The notes below the pieces were generated by a model. It did not search any database. It saw nothing but the letters and a program-made list of their open reading frames with translations, and was not told where the DNA came from. Position numbers and translations under genes: made by a program. A stretch of 7,915 nucleotides of DNA from an uncultured Intestinimonas sp. (GTDB lineage Bacteria > Bacillota_A > Clostridia > Oscillospirales > Oscillospiraceae), in contig CAUBHZ010000065.1 of NCBI GenBank assembly GCA_958435885.1, positions 1 to 7,915 on the forward strand, read 5' to 3'. The first letter of the stretch is position 1; each line of letters opens with the position of its first letter. Positions 1 through 5,809 of this stretch are shown one piece after another.

Positions 1-390
1 GAGGTCCGCCGGGACCTCTCCTACATGACCTATGCCCCCATCGTCTTCATCTCTGCCCTCACCGGCCAGCGGGTGAACCGCCTCTTTGAGCTCATCAACT
101 ACGTCAACGACCAGGCGGCCATGCGCATTACCACCGGTATGCTCAACACCCTCCTGGCCGACGCCACCCAGCGGGTCCAGCCCCCCACGGACAAGGGCCG
201 CCGGCTGAAGATCTTCTATATGACCCAGGTGGGCGTGAAGCCCCCCCACTTCGTCTGCTTCTGCAACGACGCCCAGCTTTTCCACTTCTCCTATCAGCGC
301 TATATCGAAAACCAGATCAGAGCCACCTTCGGCCTGGAAGGGACACCGGTGCAGCTGACCGTCCGGCAGAAGGGCGACAAGGAGGAATGA
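1..390 (+). CDS. der: Der (EngA) ribosome-assembly GTPase, C-terminal part, 5' end outside window
   Basis: This is the last 129 residues of Der, a tandem two-domain GTPase that acts in maturation of the 50S ribosomal subunit. The frame is open from base 1, so the gene begins upstream; full-length Der is usually about 440 residues. Visible parts are the end of the second G domain, with the G5-like SALTGQ motif and the following helix (about residues 17-38 of the fragment), and then the C-terminal KH-like RNA-binding domain. That domain shows the family hallmark PPTDKGRRLKIFYMTQVGVKPP and the late FSYQRYIENQIRATFGLEGTPVQL segment. The gene ends in a Lys/Glu-rich tail, and its last codons (AAG GAG GAA) also supply the Shine-Dalgarno site of plsY, whose start lies 3 bases after the stop. 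The identification is from recognised family motifs and is supported by the der-plsY-gpsA order common in clostridia. Confidence 0.95.
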   Translation, partial: EVRRDLSYMTYAPIVFISALTGQRVNRLFELINYVNDQAAMRITTGMLNTLLADATQRVQPPTDKGRRLKIFYMTQVGVKPPHFVCFCNDAQLFHFSYQRYIENQIRATFGLEGTPVQLTVRQKGDKEE

Positions 391-393
391 CGG

Positions 394-1074
394 ATGGCAC
401 CAATGAACTCAGAGGTCTCTCAGAGCTTTCTCCTGCTGGCCGGAGTATTTCTGGTGGTGGCGGCAGTATCTTACTTCCTGGGGTGCTTCAACGGTGCGGT
501 TATCGTCTCCAAGTATATTCTGCACAATGATATCCGCAACCACGGCAGCGGCAATGCCGGCCTGACCAATTTCCACCGGGTGTTTGGAGGAGGACTGACC
601 TTTGTGGTCATTCTCTGTGACGTTATCAAGGCGATCCTCGCCGTTGTGATCGGAACGCTGGTCATCGGTACGGTGACGGGCGGCTGGATGGGGCCAGTCC
701 TGGGGAAATACTGGGCCGGGCTCTTCTGCTTGTTGGGCCATATGTTTCCCTGCATGTTCCAGTTTAAGGGCGGCAAGGGCATCCTCTCAGGGGGCACCAT
801 TGCCCTCATGCTGGACTGGCGTGTAGCGCTGGTGGTGTGGGGCGGCTTCCTGATCCTTACCGCTTTGACCCGCTGGGTCTCCCTTGGCTCCTGCTGGGCA
901 GGGGCATCCTTTCCCTTTGCCACTTGGTTCGTCTATCATGATGTAGTTTTGCTCCTGCTAGCCATCCTGATCGGCGGACTCATTCTCTGGAAACACCGGA
1001 CCAATATTGGTCGACTTTTGAAAGGCAAAGAGAACAAGCTTACCTTTCACAAGAAAAAGGAAACGGGGGTTTAG
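394..1074 (+). CDS. plsY: PlsY, acyl-phosphate:glycerol-3-phosphate acyltransferase (membrane)
   Basis: PlsY transfers an acyl group from acyl-phosphate to the sn-1 position of glycerol-3-phosphate, giving lysophosphatidic acid, the first committed step of phospholipid synthesis in most Gram-positive bacteria. The 226-residue protein has the family's hydrophobic character, with several predicted membrane segments (about residues 10-30, 67-90, 100-115, 132-155, 165-195). Three conserved loops are visible: GSGNAGLTN at 51-59, FKGGKG at 124-129 (phosphate-binding glycines) and HRTNIGRLLKGKENK at 201-215. The ATG at 394 is preceded by GGAGG at 381-385, 8 bases upstream and inside der, so translation is probably coupled to der. 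An in-frame ATG three codons later is possible but less well spaced. It is slightly longer than typical PlsY (about 200 residues). Its GC content is clearly lower than that of der and most of gpsA. gpsA, which makes its substrate, follows after 6 bases. Confidence 0.95.
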   Translation: MAPMNSEVSQSFLLLAGVFLVVAAVSYFLGCFNGAVIVSKYILHNDIRNHGSGNAGLTNFHRVFGGGLTFVVILCDVIKAILAVVIGTLVIGTVTGGWMGPVLGKYWAGLFCLLGHMFPCMFQFKGGKGILSGGTIALMLDWRVALVVWGGFLILTALTRWVSLGSCWAGASFPFATWFVYHDVVLLLLAILIGGLILWKHRTNIGRLLKGKENKLTFHKKKETGV

Positions 1075-1080
1075 ATAACC

Positions 1081-2082
1081 GTGAAAGTAGCTGTCATTGG
1101 TTCTGGCGGCTGGGGCACAGCTCTGGCGATGTTGCTTTTAGAAAATGGAAATGATGTGACCCTCTGGTCCTATGCAGAGGAGGAATCCAGAGTCCTGCGG
1201 GAGACGGGGGAGAACCCCATGCTCAAGGGGGTTCCTCTGCCCAAGGAGCTCAAGCTCACCACCGACCTGGACTGCGTGGCCGGCTGCGGCGTGGTGATCC
1301 TGGCCACTCCCTCCTTTGCCGTCCGGAGCACCGCCCGGCAGATGGCGCCCCACCTGACAGCGGGCACCGTGGTGGTGTCGGTGTCCAAGGGCATCGAGAA
1401 GGAGACCTCCACCACCCTCACCGAGGCCATCCACGAGGAGCTTGGCCCGGACTATCCGGTGGTGGCTCTGTCCGGTCCCTCCCACGCTGAGGAGGTGGGC
1501 CGGGGCGTCCCCACGGCGGTGGTCTCCGCCTCTAAGGACCAGAAGGCCGCCGAGCTGGTACAGGACCTCTTTATGAGCCCCCGGTTCCGGGTCTACGCCT
1601 CCGACGACGTGACGGGCGTGGAGCTGGCCGCCGCGCTGAAAAACGTCATCGCCCTGTGTGCCGGCTGCTGTGACGGCATGGGCTGCGGGGACAACACCAA
1701 GGCCGCCCTTATGACCCGGGGCCTCACCGAAATCGCCCGGCTGGGCGTGGCCATGGGGGGACGGAAGGAGACCTTTGCCGGCCTGGCCGGCGTGGGCGAC
1801 CTCATCGTCACCTGCACCTCCATGCACTCCCGGAATCGCCGCTGCGGCATCCTCATCGGCAAGGGCATGGAGCCCGCCCAGGCCGTCAAGGAGATCGGCG
1901 CGGTGGTGGAGGGCTACTACGCCGCCGCCAACGCCAAGACCCTGGCGGACAAGTTGGGGGTGGAGATGCCCATCGCCGCTGCGGCCTATGAGGTGCTCTA
2001 CCACGGCAAGGACCCCAAGGTGGTGCTCCAGGAGCTCATGACCCGGGAAAAGAAGCACGAGATCGAAGACAGCTGGGTATGA
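1081..2082 (+). CDS. gpsA: GpsA, NAD(P)-dependent glycerol-3-phosphate dehydrogenase
   Basis: GpsA is a cytosolic enzyme that reduces dihydroxyacetone phosphate to sn-glycerol-3-phosphate, the substrate of the PlsY enzyme encoded just upstream. The 333-residue length is normal. The N-terminal Rossmann fold has the dinucleotide motif GSGGWGTALA at residues 7-16. Further family blocks are SVSKGIE near 100-106, LSGPSHAEEV at about 130-139, the conserved lysine of LKNVIAL (K187), GLAGVGDL at 234-241 and SRNRRCG just after it. The GTG start is required because the Rossmann glycines begin at residue 7, so no later start would work. The upstream purine-rich GGGGG at 1065-1069 is a weak, rather distant ribosome site, which suggests coupling to plsY six bases upstream. 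The first 100-odd bases are AT-richer, like plsY; the rest has the high-GC codon use of der. An intrinsic terminator follows 8 bases after the stop. Confidence 0.97.
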   Translation: MKVAVIGSGGWGTALAMLLLENGNDVTLWSYAEEESRVLRETGENPMLKGVPLPKELKLTTDLDCVAGCGVVILATPSFAVRSTARQMAPHLTAGTVVVSVSKGIEKETSTTLTEAIHEELGPDYPVVALSGPSHAEEVGRGVPTAVVSASKDQKAAELVQDLFMSPRFRVYASDDVTGVELAAALKNVIALCAGCCDGMGCGDNTKAALMTRGLTEIARLGVAMGGRKETFAGLAGVGDLIVTCTSMHSRNRRCGILIGKGMEPAQAVKEIGAVVEGYYAAANAKTLADKLGVEMPIAAAAYEVLYHGKDPKVVLQELMTREKKHEIEDSWV

Positions 2083-2090
2083 CAAAGAGG

Positions 2091-2118
2091 CCCTCCGGCG
2101 TTGCCGGAGGGTCTTTTA
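2091..2118 (+). terminator. Intrinsic terminator after der-plsY-gpsA
   Basis: A perfect 9-bp inverted repeat, CCCTCCGGC (2091-2099) and GCCGGAGGG (2103-2111), with a GTT loop is followed by the T-rich TCTTTTAT. It sits 8 bases after the gpsA stop codon and fits a Rho-independent terminator for the forward operon. Confidence 0.9.
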
Positions 2119-2142
2119 TCATGATTCTGGCAGGGAAGAGAT

Positions 2143-2181
2143 AAAAAAATTCCGCGCGAAGTCAATCGTGCGGAATTTTTT
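2143..2181 (-). terminator. Bidirectional intrinsic terminator between gpsA and rpmB
   Basis: TTCCGC (2150-2155) pairs with GCGGAA (2170-2175), extended outward by six A:T pairs (2144-2149 with 2176-2181) and inward by G-U, C-G and G-C pairs around an 8-base loop. Because the outer arms are an A-tract on one side and a T-tract on the other, the hairpin can terminate transcription from either strand. Its position, 10 bases past the rpmB stop, makes it primarily the rpmB terminator and a second barrier for gpsA transcripts. Confidence 0.88.
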
Positions 2182-2190
2182 ATCCGATTG

Positions 2191-2379
2191 TCACACAGCG
2201 CGGGTGACCTTACCCGAACGGAGGCAGCGGGTGCAAACGTACACGTGCTTAGGGCTGCCGTTGACGATCGCCTTGACGCGCTTCACATTGGGCTTCCAAG
2301 GACGATTGGAACGGCGGTGAGAGTGAGACACCTGGATACCGAACACAACGCCCTTATCGCAAAACTCGCATTTGGCCAT
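2191..2379 (-). CDS. rpmB: Ribosomal protein bL28, zinc-binding form
   Basis: bL28 is a small structural protein of the 50S ribosomal subunit. The 62-residue product MAKCEFCDKG...KVTRAV has the usual length of the Gram-positive form. It carries two CxxC pairs (C4/C7 and C49/C52), the four ligands of the zinc ribbon in the 'C+' version, around a basic SHSHRRSNRPWKPN segment at 18-31 that is the family hallmark. The start at 2379 is chosen because homologues begin at MAKCE and because AAGGA and GAGGAGG lie 4-11 bases upstream on the reverse strand. An in-frame ATG at 2418 would add 13 residues foreign to the family and has no ribosome site. The gene is alone, transcribed opposite to both neighbours, with its own promoter (2437-2465) and terminator. 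Confidence 0.96.
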   Translation of the reverse strand: MAKCEFCDKGVVFGIQVSHSHRRSNRPWKPNVKRVKAIVNGSPKHVYVCTRCLRSGKVTRAV

Positions 2380-2436
2380 GATTCCTTCAACCTCCTCGCT
2401 GGTCAAAGTTTCGCTCATAACAAAGCATCGAATGAT

Positions 2437-2465
2437 ATGATAGCAGATATTTTGGAAAAATGCAA
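2437..2465 (-). promoter_or_regulatory. rpmB promoter, sigma-A type with extended -10
   Basis: Read on the reverse strand, TTGCAT (2465-2460) and TATCAT (2442-2437) are separated by exactly 17 bases, and a TGC immediately precedes the -10 element, giving an extended -10. It lies 58 bases upstream of the rpmB start. It is back-to-back with the hprK promoter, 42 bases away. Confidence 0.8.
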
Positions 2466-2507
2466 GTGCTAATTTCGATTTTCTTTTCCCCGGCGGAGGA
2501 ATAGCCG

Positions 2508-2536
2508 TTGCGAAACGGGGGGAAGTCGGTTATACT
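2508..2536 (+). promoter_or_regulatory. hprK promoter, sigma-A type
   Basis: TTGCGA (2508-2513) and TATACT (2531-2536) with a 17-base spacer form a good vegetative promoter, placing the transcription start near 2543 and leaving a roughly 50-base leader before hprK. The -35 element lies inside a small inverted repeat, CCGTT (2505-2509) and AACGG (2514-2518) around GCGA, which could be an operator. Confidence 0.8.
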
Positions 2537-2583
2537 AAGGTGGAAAAAGCGCCCTGGAGCGGGGCGTACACGGCAGTGGAAAA

Positions 2584-2587
2584 GGAG
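2584..2587 (+). promoter_or_regulatory. Ribosome binding site that decides the hprK start
   Basis: GGAG ends 8 bases before the GTG at 2596. Two upstream in-frame GTG codons, at 2587 and 2590, overlap or abut the site and would be too close for initiation, so 2596 is preferred. Confidence 0.7.
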
Positions 2588-2595
2588 TGGTGGAT

Positions 2596-3543
2596 GTGGA
2601 GAACCGTTATTCCGTCAAGCTGGGCAAGCTCATCGAGGAATTTGAGCTGGAAGTGCTCCGGGGGGCGGAGAACTACCAGGACATGCTCATCCAGCGGGAG
2701 GATGTAAACCGTCCCGGCCTGCAGCTGGTGGGTTTTTTTGACTATTTTGACGCCAAGCGGATGCAGCTGCTGGGCCGGGTGGAGAGTACCTATCTGGAGC
2801 AGATCAGCTCGGAGGAGCGGCGCAAGTGCTTTGACGCCTTCCTGGCCCACGACATCCCCGCCCTGGTCATCACCCGGGGGATGGAGCCCTTCCCGGAGCT
2901 CATGGAGATGGCGGAGAAGTACGACCGCACCATCCTCCGCACCCAGGAGACCACCACCGCCTTCATGGGCGCCCTGATCCTGGCCCTGCGCAACTACCTG
3001 GCGCCCCGGATCACCCGCCACGGCGTGCTGGTGGAGGTCTACGGCGAGGGCGTGCTGCTGCTGGGTGAGTCCGGCGTAGGCAAGAGCGAGACCGCCATCG
3101 AGCTGGTGAAGCGCGGCCACCGGCTGGTGGCCGACGACGCCGTGGAGATCAAGCGGGTGGGCGTCAAACGCCTGGTGGGCTCTGCCCCCGAGCTCATCCG
3201 ACACTATATCGAGCTGCGCGGCATCGGCGTGGTGGACGTGCAGCAGCTCTTCGGCATGTCGGCTGTCCGTGAGGACCAGGACATCGACCTGGTGGTCAAT
3301 CTGGAGCAGTGGAACGACGAGACCATGTACGACCGCCTGGGCCTGGAGCAGCTCTATACGGTGATCCTGGACGTGAAGGTCCCCGCCCTCACCGTGCCGG
3401 TGAAACCGGGCCGGAACCTGGCCATCATCGTGGAGGTGGCGGCCATGAACAACCGCCACAAGAAGATGGGCTACAACGCGGCCCAGGCCTTCACCCAGCA
3501 GATCAACGAGCACTTTGACCAGGCTCTCAGCGGTCAGCTGTGA
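2596..3543 (+). CDS. hprK: HPr kinase/phosphorylase HprK
   Basis: HprK phosphorylates and dephosphorylates HPr of the sugar phosphotransferase system on Ser46, using ATP or pyrophosphate. It is the sensor that sets carbon catabolite repression through CcpA in Firmicutes. The product is about 315 residues, the usual length. The N-terminal domain (to about 130) starts with the typical YSVKLGKLIEEFELEVL. The C-terminal kinase domain has the catalytic histidine region TRHGVLVEVYG (H142), the Walker A loop GESGVGKSE (157-165), the ADD acidic pair (D180, D181), the HprK signature ELRGIGVVDVQQLFG (206-220) and the late VEVAAMNNRHKKMGYNAA block. The start is GTG 2596 on ribosome-site spacing; GTG 2587 would add three residues. 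It heads an apparent operon with two nucleoside hydrolases, the first only 28 bases downstream. Many Firmicutes instead place other genes after hprK, so this neighbourhood is noteworthy. Confidence 0.97.
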   Translation: MENRYSVKLGKLIEEFELEVLRGAENYQDMLIQREDVNRPGLQLVGFFDYFDAKRMQLLGRVESTYLEQISSEERRKCFDAFLAHDIPALVITRGMEPFPELMEMAEKYDRTILRTQETTTAFMGALILALRNYLAPRITRHGVLVEVYGEGVLLLGESGVGKSETAIELVKRGHRLVADDAVEIKRVGVKRLVGSAPELIRHYIELRGIGVVDVQQLFGMSAVREDQDIDLVVNLEQWNDETMYDRLGLEQLYTVILDVKVPALTVPVKPGRNLAIIVEVAAMNNRHKKMGYNAAQAFTQQINEHFDQALSGQL

Positions 3544-3559
3544 GCCCGTAGGAGAAAAA

Positions 3560-3564
3560 GGAGG
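3560..3564 (+). promoter_or_regulatory. Ribosome binding site supporting a TTG start
   Basis: GGAGG, part of the longer AAAAAGGAGG, sits 7 bases before TTG 3572. This consensus site in the hprK-hydrolase gap is the reason for choosing TTG over the upstream in-frame ATG at 3515, which lies within hprK. Confidence 0.8.
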
Positions 3565-3571
3565 ACCCGAC

Positions 3572-4504
3572 TTGACCAAGCCCATCCCCATCCTGCTGGA
3601 CGGCGACCCGGGCCATGACGACGCCATGGCCTGGATGCTGGCCCAGTCCTCGCCCCTGCTGGAGATCCGGGGCGTCACCTCGGTCTGCGGCAACCAGACC
3701 ATTGAGAAAACCACCTATAACGCCCAGCGGGTCATGACCCTGCTGGGGATCGACGCGCCTTTGGCCAAGGGCCGCACCGGCCCTCTGATCGCCGAGCACA
3801 TGGCCGCCCCCAGTGTCCACGGCGAGTCCGGCCTGGATGGTCCCGTCCTGCCCGAGCCGGCGGTCTTTCCGGTGGACCTGCCCGCCTGTGCTCTCATGGC
3901 CAAGGTGCTGGAGGAGAGCCCGGAGCCGGTGACCCTGGTGCCCACCGGTCCTCTCACCAACGTGGCCAGCCTTCTCCTCACCCGGCCCGACCTGAAGGGG
4001 AAGATCGCCGGCATCTCCATGATGGGCGGCGGCGTCACCCACGGGAACTGGACGCCGGCGGCGGAGTTCAATATCCTGGTGGACCCGGAGGCCGCCGACC
4101 TGGTGTTCCGCTCCGGTGTACCGATTACTATGGCCGGTCTGGACGTGACCGAAAAGGCCCTGGTCTTCCCGGAGGACTTTGAGACCATCCGTGCCCTGGG
4201 CAATCCTGTGGCCTCGGTGGTGGCCGACTGGCTGGAGTTCTTCTACGGCTTCCATAGAAAGCTGGGCTACGCCGGCGCCCCCGTCCACGACGCTGTGGCG
4301 GTGGCCGCCCTCATCGCGCCGGAGCTCTTCCATATGGAGGAGATGTATGTGGCGGTGGAGACCCAGGGTACTTACTGCCGGGGCGCCACCATCGGCGACC
4401 GGTATCACCTTTCTGACCATGCCCCCAACGCCCGGGTCATCCTGGACCTGGACCGGGAGGGGTTCGTGGGCCTGCTGACCAAGGCCGCCGCCTCTTACGG
4501 CTGA
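3572..4504 (+). CDS. Nucleoside hydrolase, IUNH family, pyrimidine-preferring RihA/RihB-like
   Basis: The enzyme hydrolyses the N-glycosidic bond of ribonucleosides, giving free base plus ribose, in cytosolic salvage. The 310-residue protein shows the Ca2+-binding N-terminal motif DGDPGHDDA (D10-A18), HGESGLDGP with H83, TGPLTN near 129-134, MMGGG near 150, PAAEFN with E165 and N167, and GAPVHDA with H239 and D240. The HGESGLDG loop and the two histidines near 83 and 239 match the E. coli pyrimidine-preferring enzymes RihA/RihB, so cytidine and uridine are the likely substrates; this is inference from motifs. Translation starts at TTG, backed by a consensus ribosome site 7 bases upstream. It follows hprK by 28 bases. 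A divergent paralogue begins 14 bases after its stop. Paralogy makes the exact E. coli symbol unsafe. Confidence 0.92.
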   Translation: MTKPIPILLDGDPGHDDAMAWMLAQSSPLLEIRGVTSVCGNQTIEKTTYNAQRVMTLLGIDAPLAKGRTGPLIAEHMAAPSVHGESGLDGPVLPEPAVFPVDLPACALMAKVLEESPEPVTLVPTGPLTNVASLLLTRPDLKGKIAGISMMGGGVTHGNWTPAAEFNILVDPEAADLVFRSGVPITMAGLDVTEKALVFPEDFETIRALGNPVASVVADWLEFFYGFHRKLGYAGAPVHDAVAVAALIAPELFHMEEMYVAVETQGTYCRGATIGDRYHLSDHAPNARVILDLDREGFVGLLTKAAASYG

Positions 4505-4518
4505 TGGGGGGAAGAAGG

Positions 4519-5466
4519 ATGGATAAAAAGAGACGGCCGGTGATCGTGGACTGCGATCCCGGCATTGACGACGCCGTGGCGCTGCTGCTGGCCGCCCGGG
4601 CGCCGGAGCTGGAGCTGGCGGCGGTGACGGCGGTGGCCGGCAACGTGGGTCTGGACAAGACCAGCCTCAACGCCCGCCGGGTCCTCACCCTGGCTGGGGT
4701 GGAGGTGCCCGTCTATGCCGGTGCCGCCGGCCCCATGTTCGGGGAGCAGGTGACGGCGGACGAGGTCCATGGGGCCGATGGTCTGCTGGGCATTCCGGCG
4801 CCGGAGCCCGCCTTCCCCCTGGGGGAGGAGGCCGCCTGGGATGTGATCTGGCAAAAAGCCCTGGCCTATGGGGGTGAGCTGGAGATCGTGGCCACCGGCC
4901 CACTGACCAACCTGGGCATCGCTCTCACCAAATACCCGGAGCTTCCGGCCCACGTCAAGCGCATCGTCCTCATGGGGGGCGCCACCGACTTCGGCAACAC
5001 CACTCCGGCGGCAGAGTATAATATCTATGCCGACCCGGAGGCGGCGGACATGGTCTTCCGCTCCGGCATCCCGCTGGTGGTGTGCGCCCTGGACGTGACC
5101 CACAAGGCCTATTTCACCCAGGAGGAGATCGACCGGCTGGAGGCCTTGGGGACGCCCCAGGCCGTCTTCGCGGCCAAAACCATGGGTTATGGAGTGGAGT
5201 GGCACCAGAAGTTCCTGGTGCCCGGCGCCCCTATGCACGACCCCTGCGCCATGATGTATGCCCTGGAGCCGGAGCTGTTCGGTGGGGTGTCCTGCTGGAT
5301 GGGAGTGGAGTGCCAGGGGAAGCACACCCGCGGCAAGACGGTGACCGACGCTTACAGCGACGCCAAGTCGCCTGCGGGCAGCAATGCTCTCCTGGTCAAC
5401 CGGGTGGACCGGGAGCGATTCGTGGAGGACCTGATCGGGCGGCTGGCGGTTTACGGCGCGCCGTAA
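4519..5466 (+). CDS. Second nucleoside hydrolase, IUNH family (substrate range uncertain)
   Basis: This is a second ribonucleoside hydrolase of the same fold as its neighbour, 315 residues. Visible catalytic and metal-binding features are DCDPGIDDA (D11-A19), VHGADGLLG with H84, TGPLTN, MGGA, PAAEYN with E166 and N168, and GAPMHDP with H240 and D241. All ligands expected for an active Ca2+ enzyme are present. The first motif (PGIDDAVA) resembles RihC and other broad-specificity members, whereas the histidine-bearing loop differs from the first copy (HGADGLLG instead of HGESGLDG). The two proteins align throughout but are clearly divergent, so they are probably old paralogues with different substrates. 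The ATG at 4519 is preferred because it directly follows the purine-rich GGGGGGAAGAAGG. An ATG at 4504 overlaps the previous stop (TGATG) and would add five residues. A compound hairpin follows the stop. Confidence 0.92.
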   Translation: MDKKRRPVIVDCDPGIDDAVALLLAARAPELELAAVTAVAGNVGLDKTSLNARRVLTLAGVEVPVYAGAAGPMFGEQVTADEVHGADGLLGIPAPEPAFPLGEEAAWDVIWQKALAYGGELEIVATGPLTNLGIALTKYPELPAHVKRIVLMGGATDFGNTTPAAEYNIYADPEAADMVFRSGIPLVVCALDVTHKAYFTQEEIDRLEALGTPQAVFAAKTMGYGVEWHQKFLVPGAPMHDPCAMMYALEPELFGGVSCWMGVECQGKHTRGKTVTDAYSDAKSPAGSNALLVNRVDRERFVEDLIGRLAVYGAP

Positions 5467-5492
5467 CGCTTGCAAACACAGCAGAAAATAGA

Positions 5493-5543
5493 CCAGGCCC
5501 CGGGGCATTTTTTCCGGTGTTCCGGGGCCTGGAAAAAATTTTT
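5493..5543 (+). terminator. Compound hairpin terminator after the hprK-hydrolase operon
   Basis: An 11-bp GC-rich stem, CCAGGCCCCGG (5493-5503) with CCGGGGCCTGG (5522-5532), overlaps a second possible hairpin in which TTTTTTCC (5508-5515) pairs with GGAAAAAA (5531-5538). The second is followed directly by TTTTT (5539-5543), the expected termination tract. The two structures exclude each other. Position 26 bases past the stop supports a terminator, although the GC-rich stem itself is followed first by an A-run. Confidence 0.6.
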
Positions 5544-5563
5544 GAGAAATTTGAAAAAAAGAC

Positions 5564-5592
5564 TTGCATTCCTGGAGAAAGCATGCTAATAT
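5564..5592 (+). promoter_or_regulatory. Strong promoter for tRNA-Pro
   Basis: TTGCAT (5564-5569) and TAATAT (5587-5592) have a 17-base spacer, with TGC just before the -10 (extended -10). Upstream A and T runs at 5533-5560 resemble an UP element, as expected for a stable-RNA promoter. Initiation near 5599 would give a leader of roughly 24 bases before the mature tRNA. Confidence 0.85.
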
Positions 5593-5622
5593 ATACGAGT
5601 CGCCCGGGTTCAGGGCTGACAA

Positions 5623-5699
5623 CCGGGTGTGGCGAAGTTTGGTATCGCGCTTGAATGGGGTTCAAGAGGCCGCTGGTTCGAATCCAGTCACTCGGACCA
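5623..5699 (+). tRNA. tRNA-Pro (anticodon GGG)
   Basis: The 77-base sequence folds into a full cloverleaf. The acceptor stem is CCGGGTG with CACTCGG (one G-U), the D stem GCGA/TCGC with A14, G18, G19 and A21, and the anticodon stem CTTGA/TCAAG. The loop ATGGGGT reads as T33, anticodon GGG (34-36) and G37, the base expected in tRNA-Pro. The T stem GCTGG/CCAGT (one G-U) encloses TTCGAAT, and the discriminator is A73. The CCA end is encoded in the DNA (5697-5699). It decodes CCC and CCU proline codons. It is a single-gene unit with its own promoter and terminator. Confidence 0.97.
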
Positions 5700-5704
5700 A
5701 AAAA

Positions 5705-5755
5705 CCCGCAATCCATTGGAACACAATGGGTTGCGGGCTTTCTGTTATCTTTTTT
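5705..5755 (+). terminator. Intrinsic terminator of tRNA-Pro
   Basis: CCCGCAATCCATTG (5705-5718) pairs with CAATGGGTTGCGGG (5724-5737) over 14 bp with one G-U pair and a 5-base loop, followed by a T-rich tail ending in TTTTTT. It begins 5 bases after the CCA end. Confidence 0.93.
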
Positions 5756-5809
5756 CACACTCTTGATAGACAGGATAACGCGCTTGATTTTTCAAAGAAA
5801 TTTTAGGAA

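Noticed and set aside
1138..2085. Long reverse-strand open frame opposite gpsA
   Set aside because: Gly/His/Leu-rich composition typical of the antisense of GC-rich codons, no family similarity, no ribosome site, and gpsA is certain on the other strand.
2188..2472. Forward open frame opposite rpmB
   Set aside because: It is antisense to L28 and crosses both its terminator arm and its promoter.
2508..2525. Possible CcpA cre site near TTGCGAAACGG
   Set aside because: The spacing between TG, AA and CG is one base too long and the right half lacks the expected A/T-rich CA end.
2530..3714. Long reverse-strand open frame opposite hprK
   Set aside because: It runs antisense through hprK and into the next gene, is rich in His, Gln, Leu and Asp repeats, and has no recognisable domain.
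4495..5622. Long reverse-strand open frame opposite the second hydrolase
   Set aside because: Antisense shadow of a confident enzyme gene; it also crosses the terminator and tRNA promoter.
5082..5654. Forward open frame in a second phase through the hydrolase end and into tRNA-Pro
   Set aside because: It overlaps the hydrolase, the terminator, the tRNA promoter and part of the tRNA; low-complexity Gly/Arg composition.
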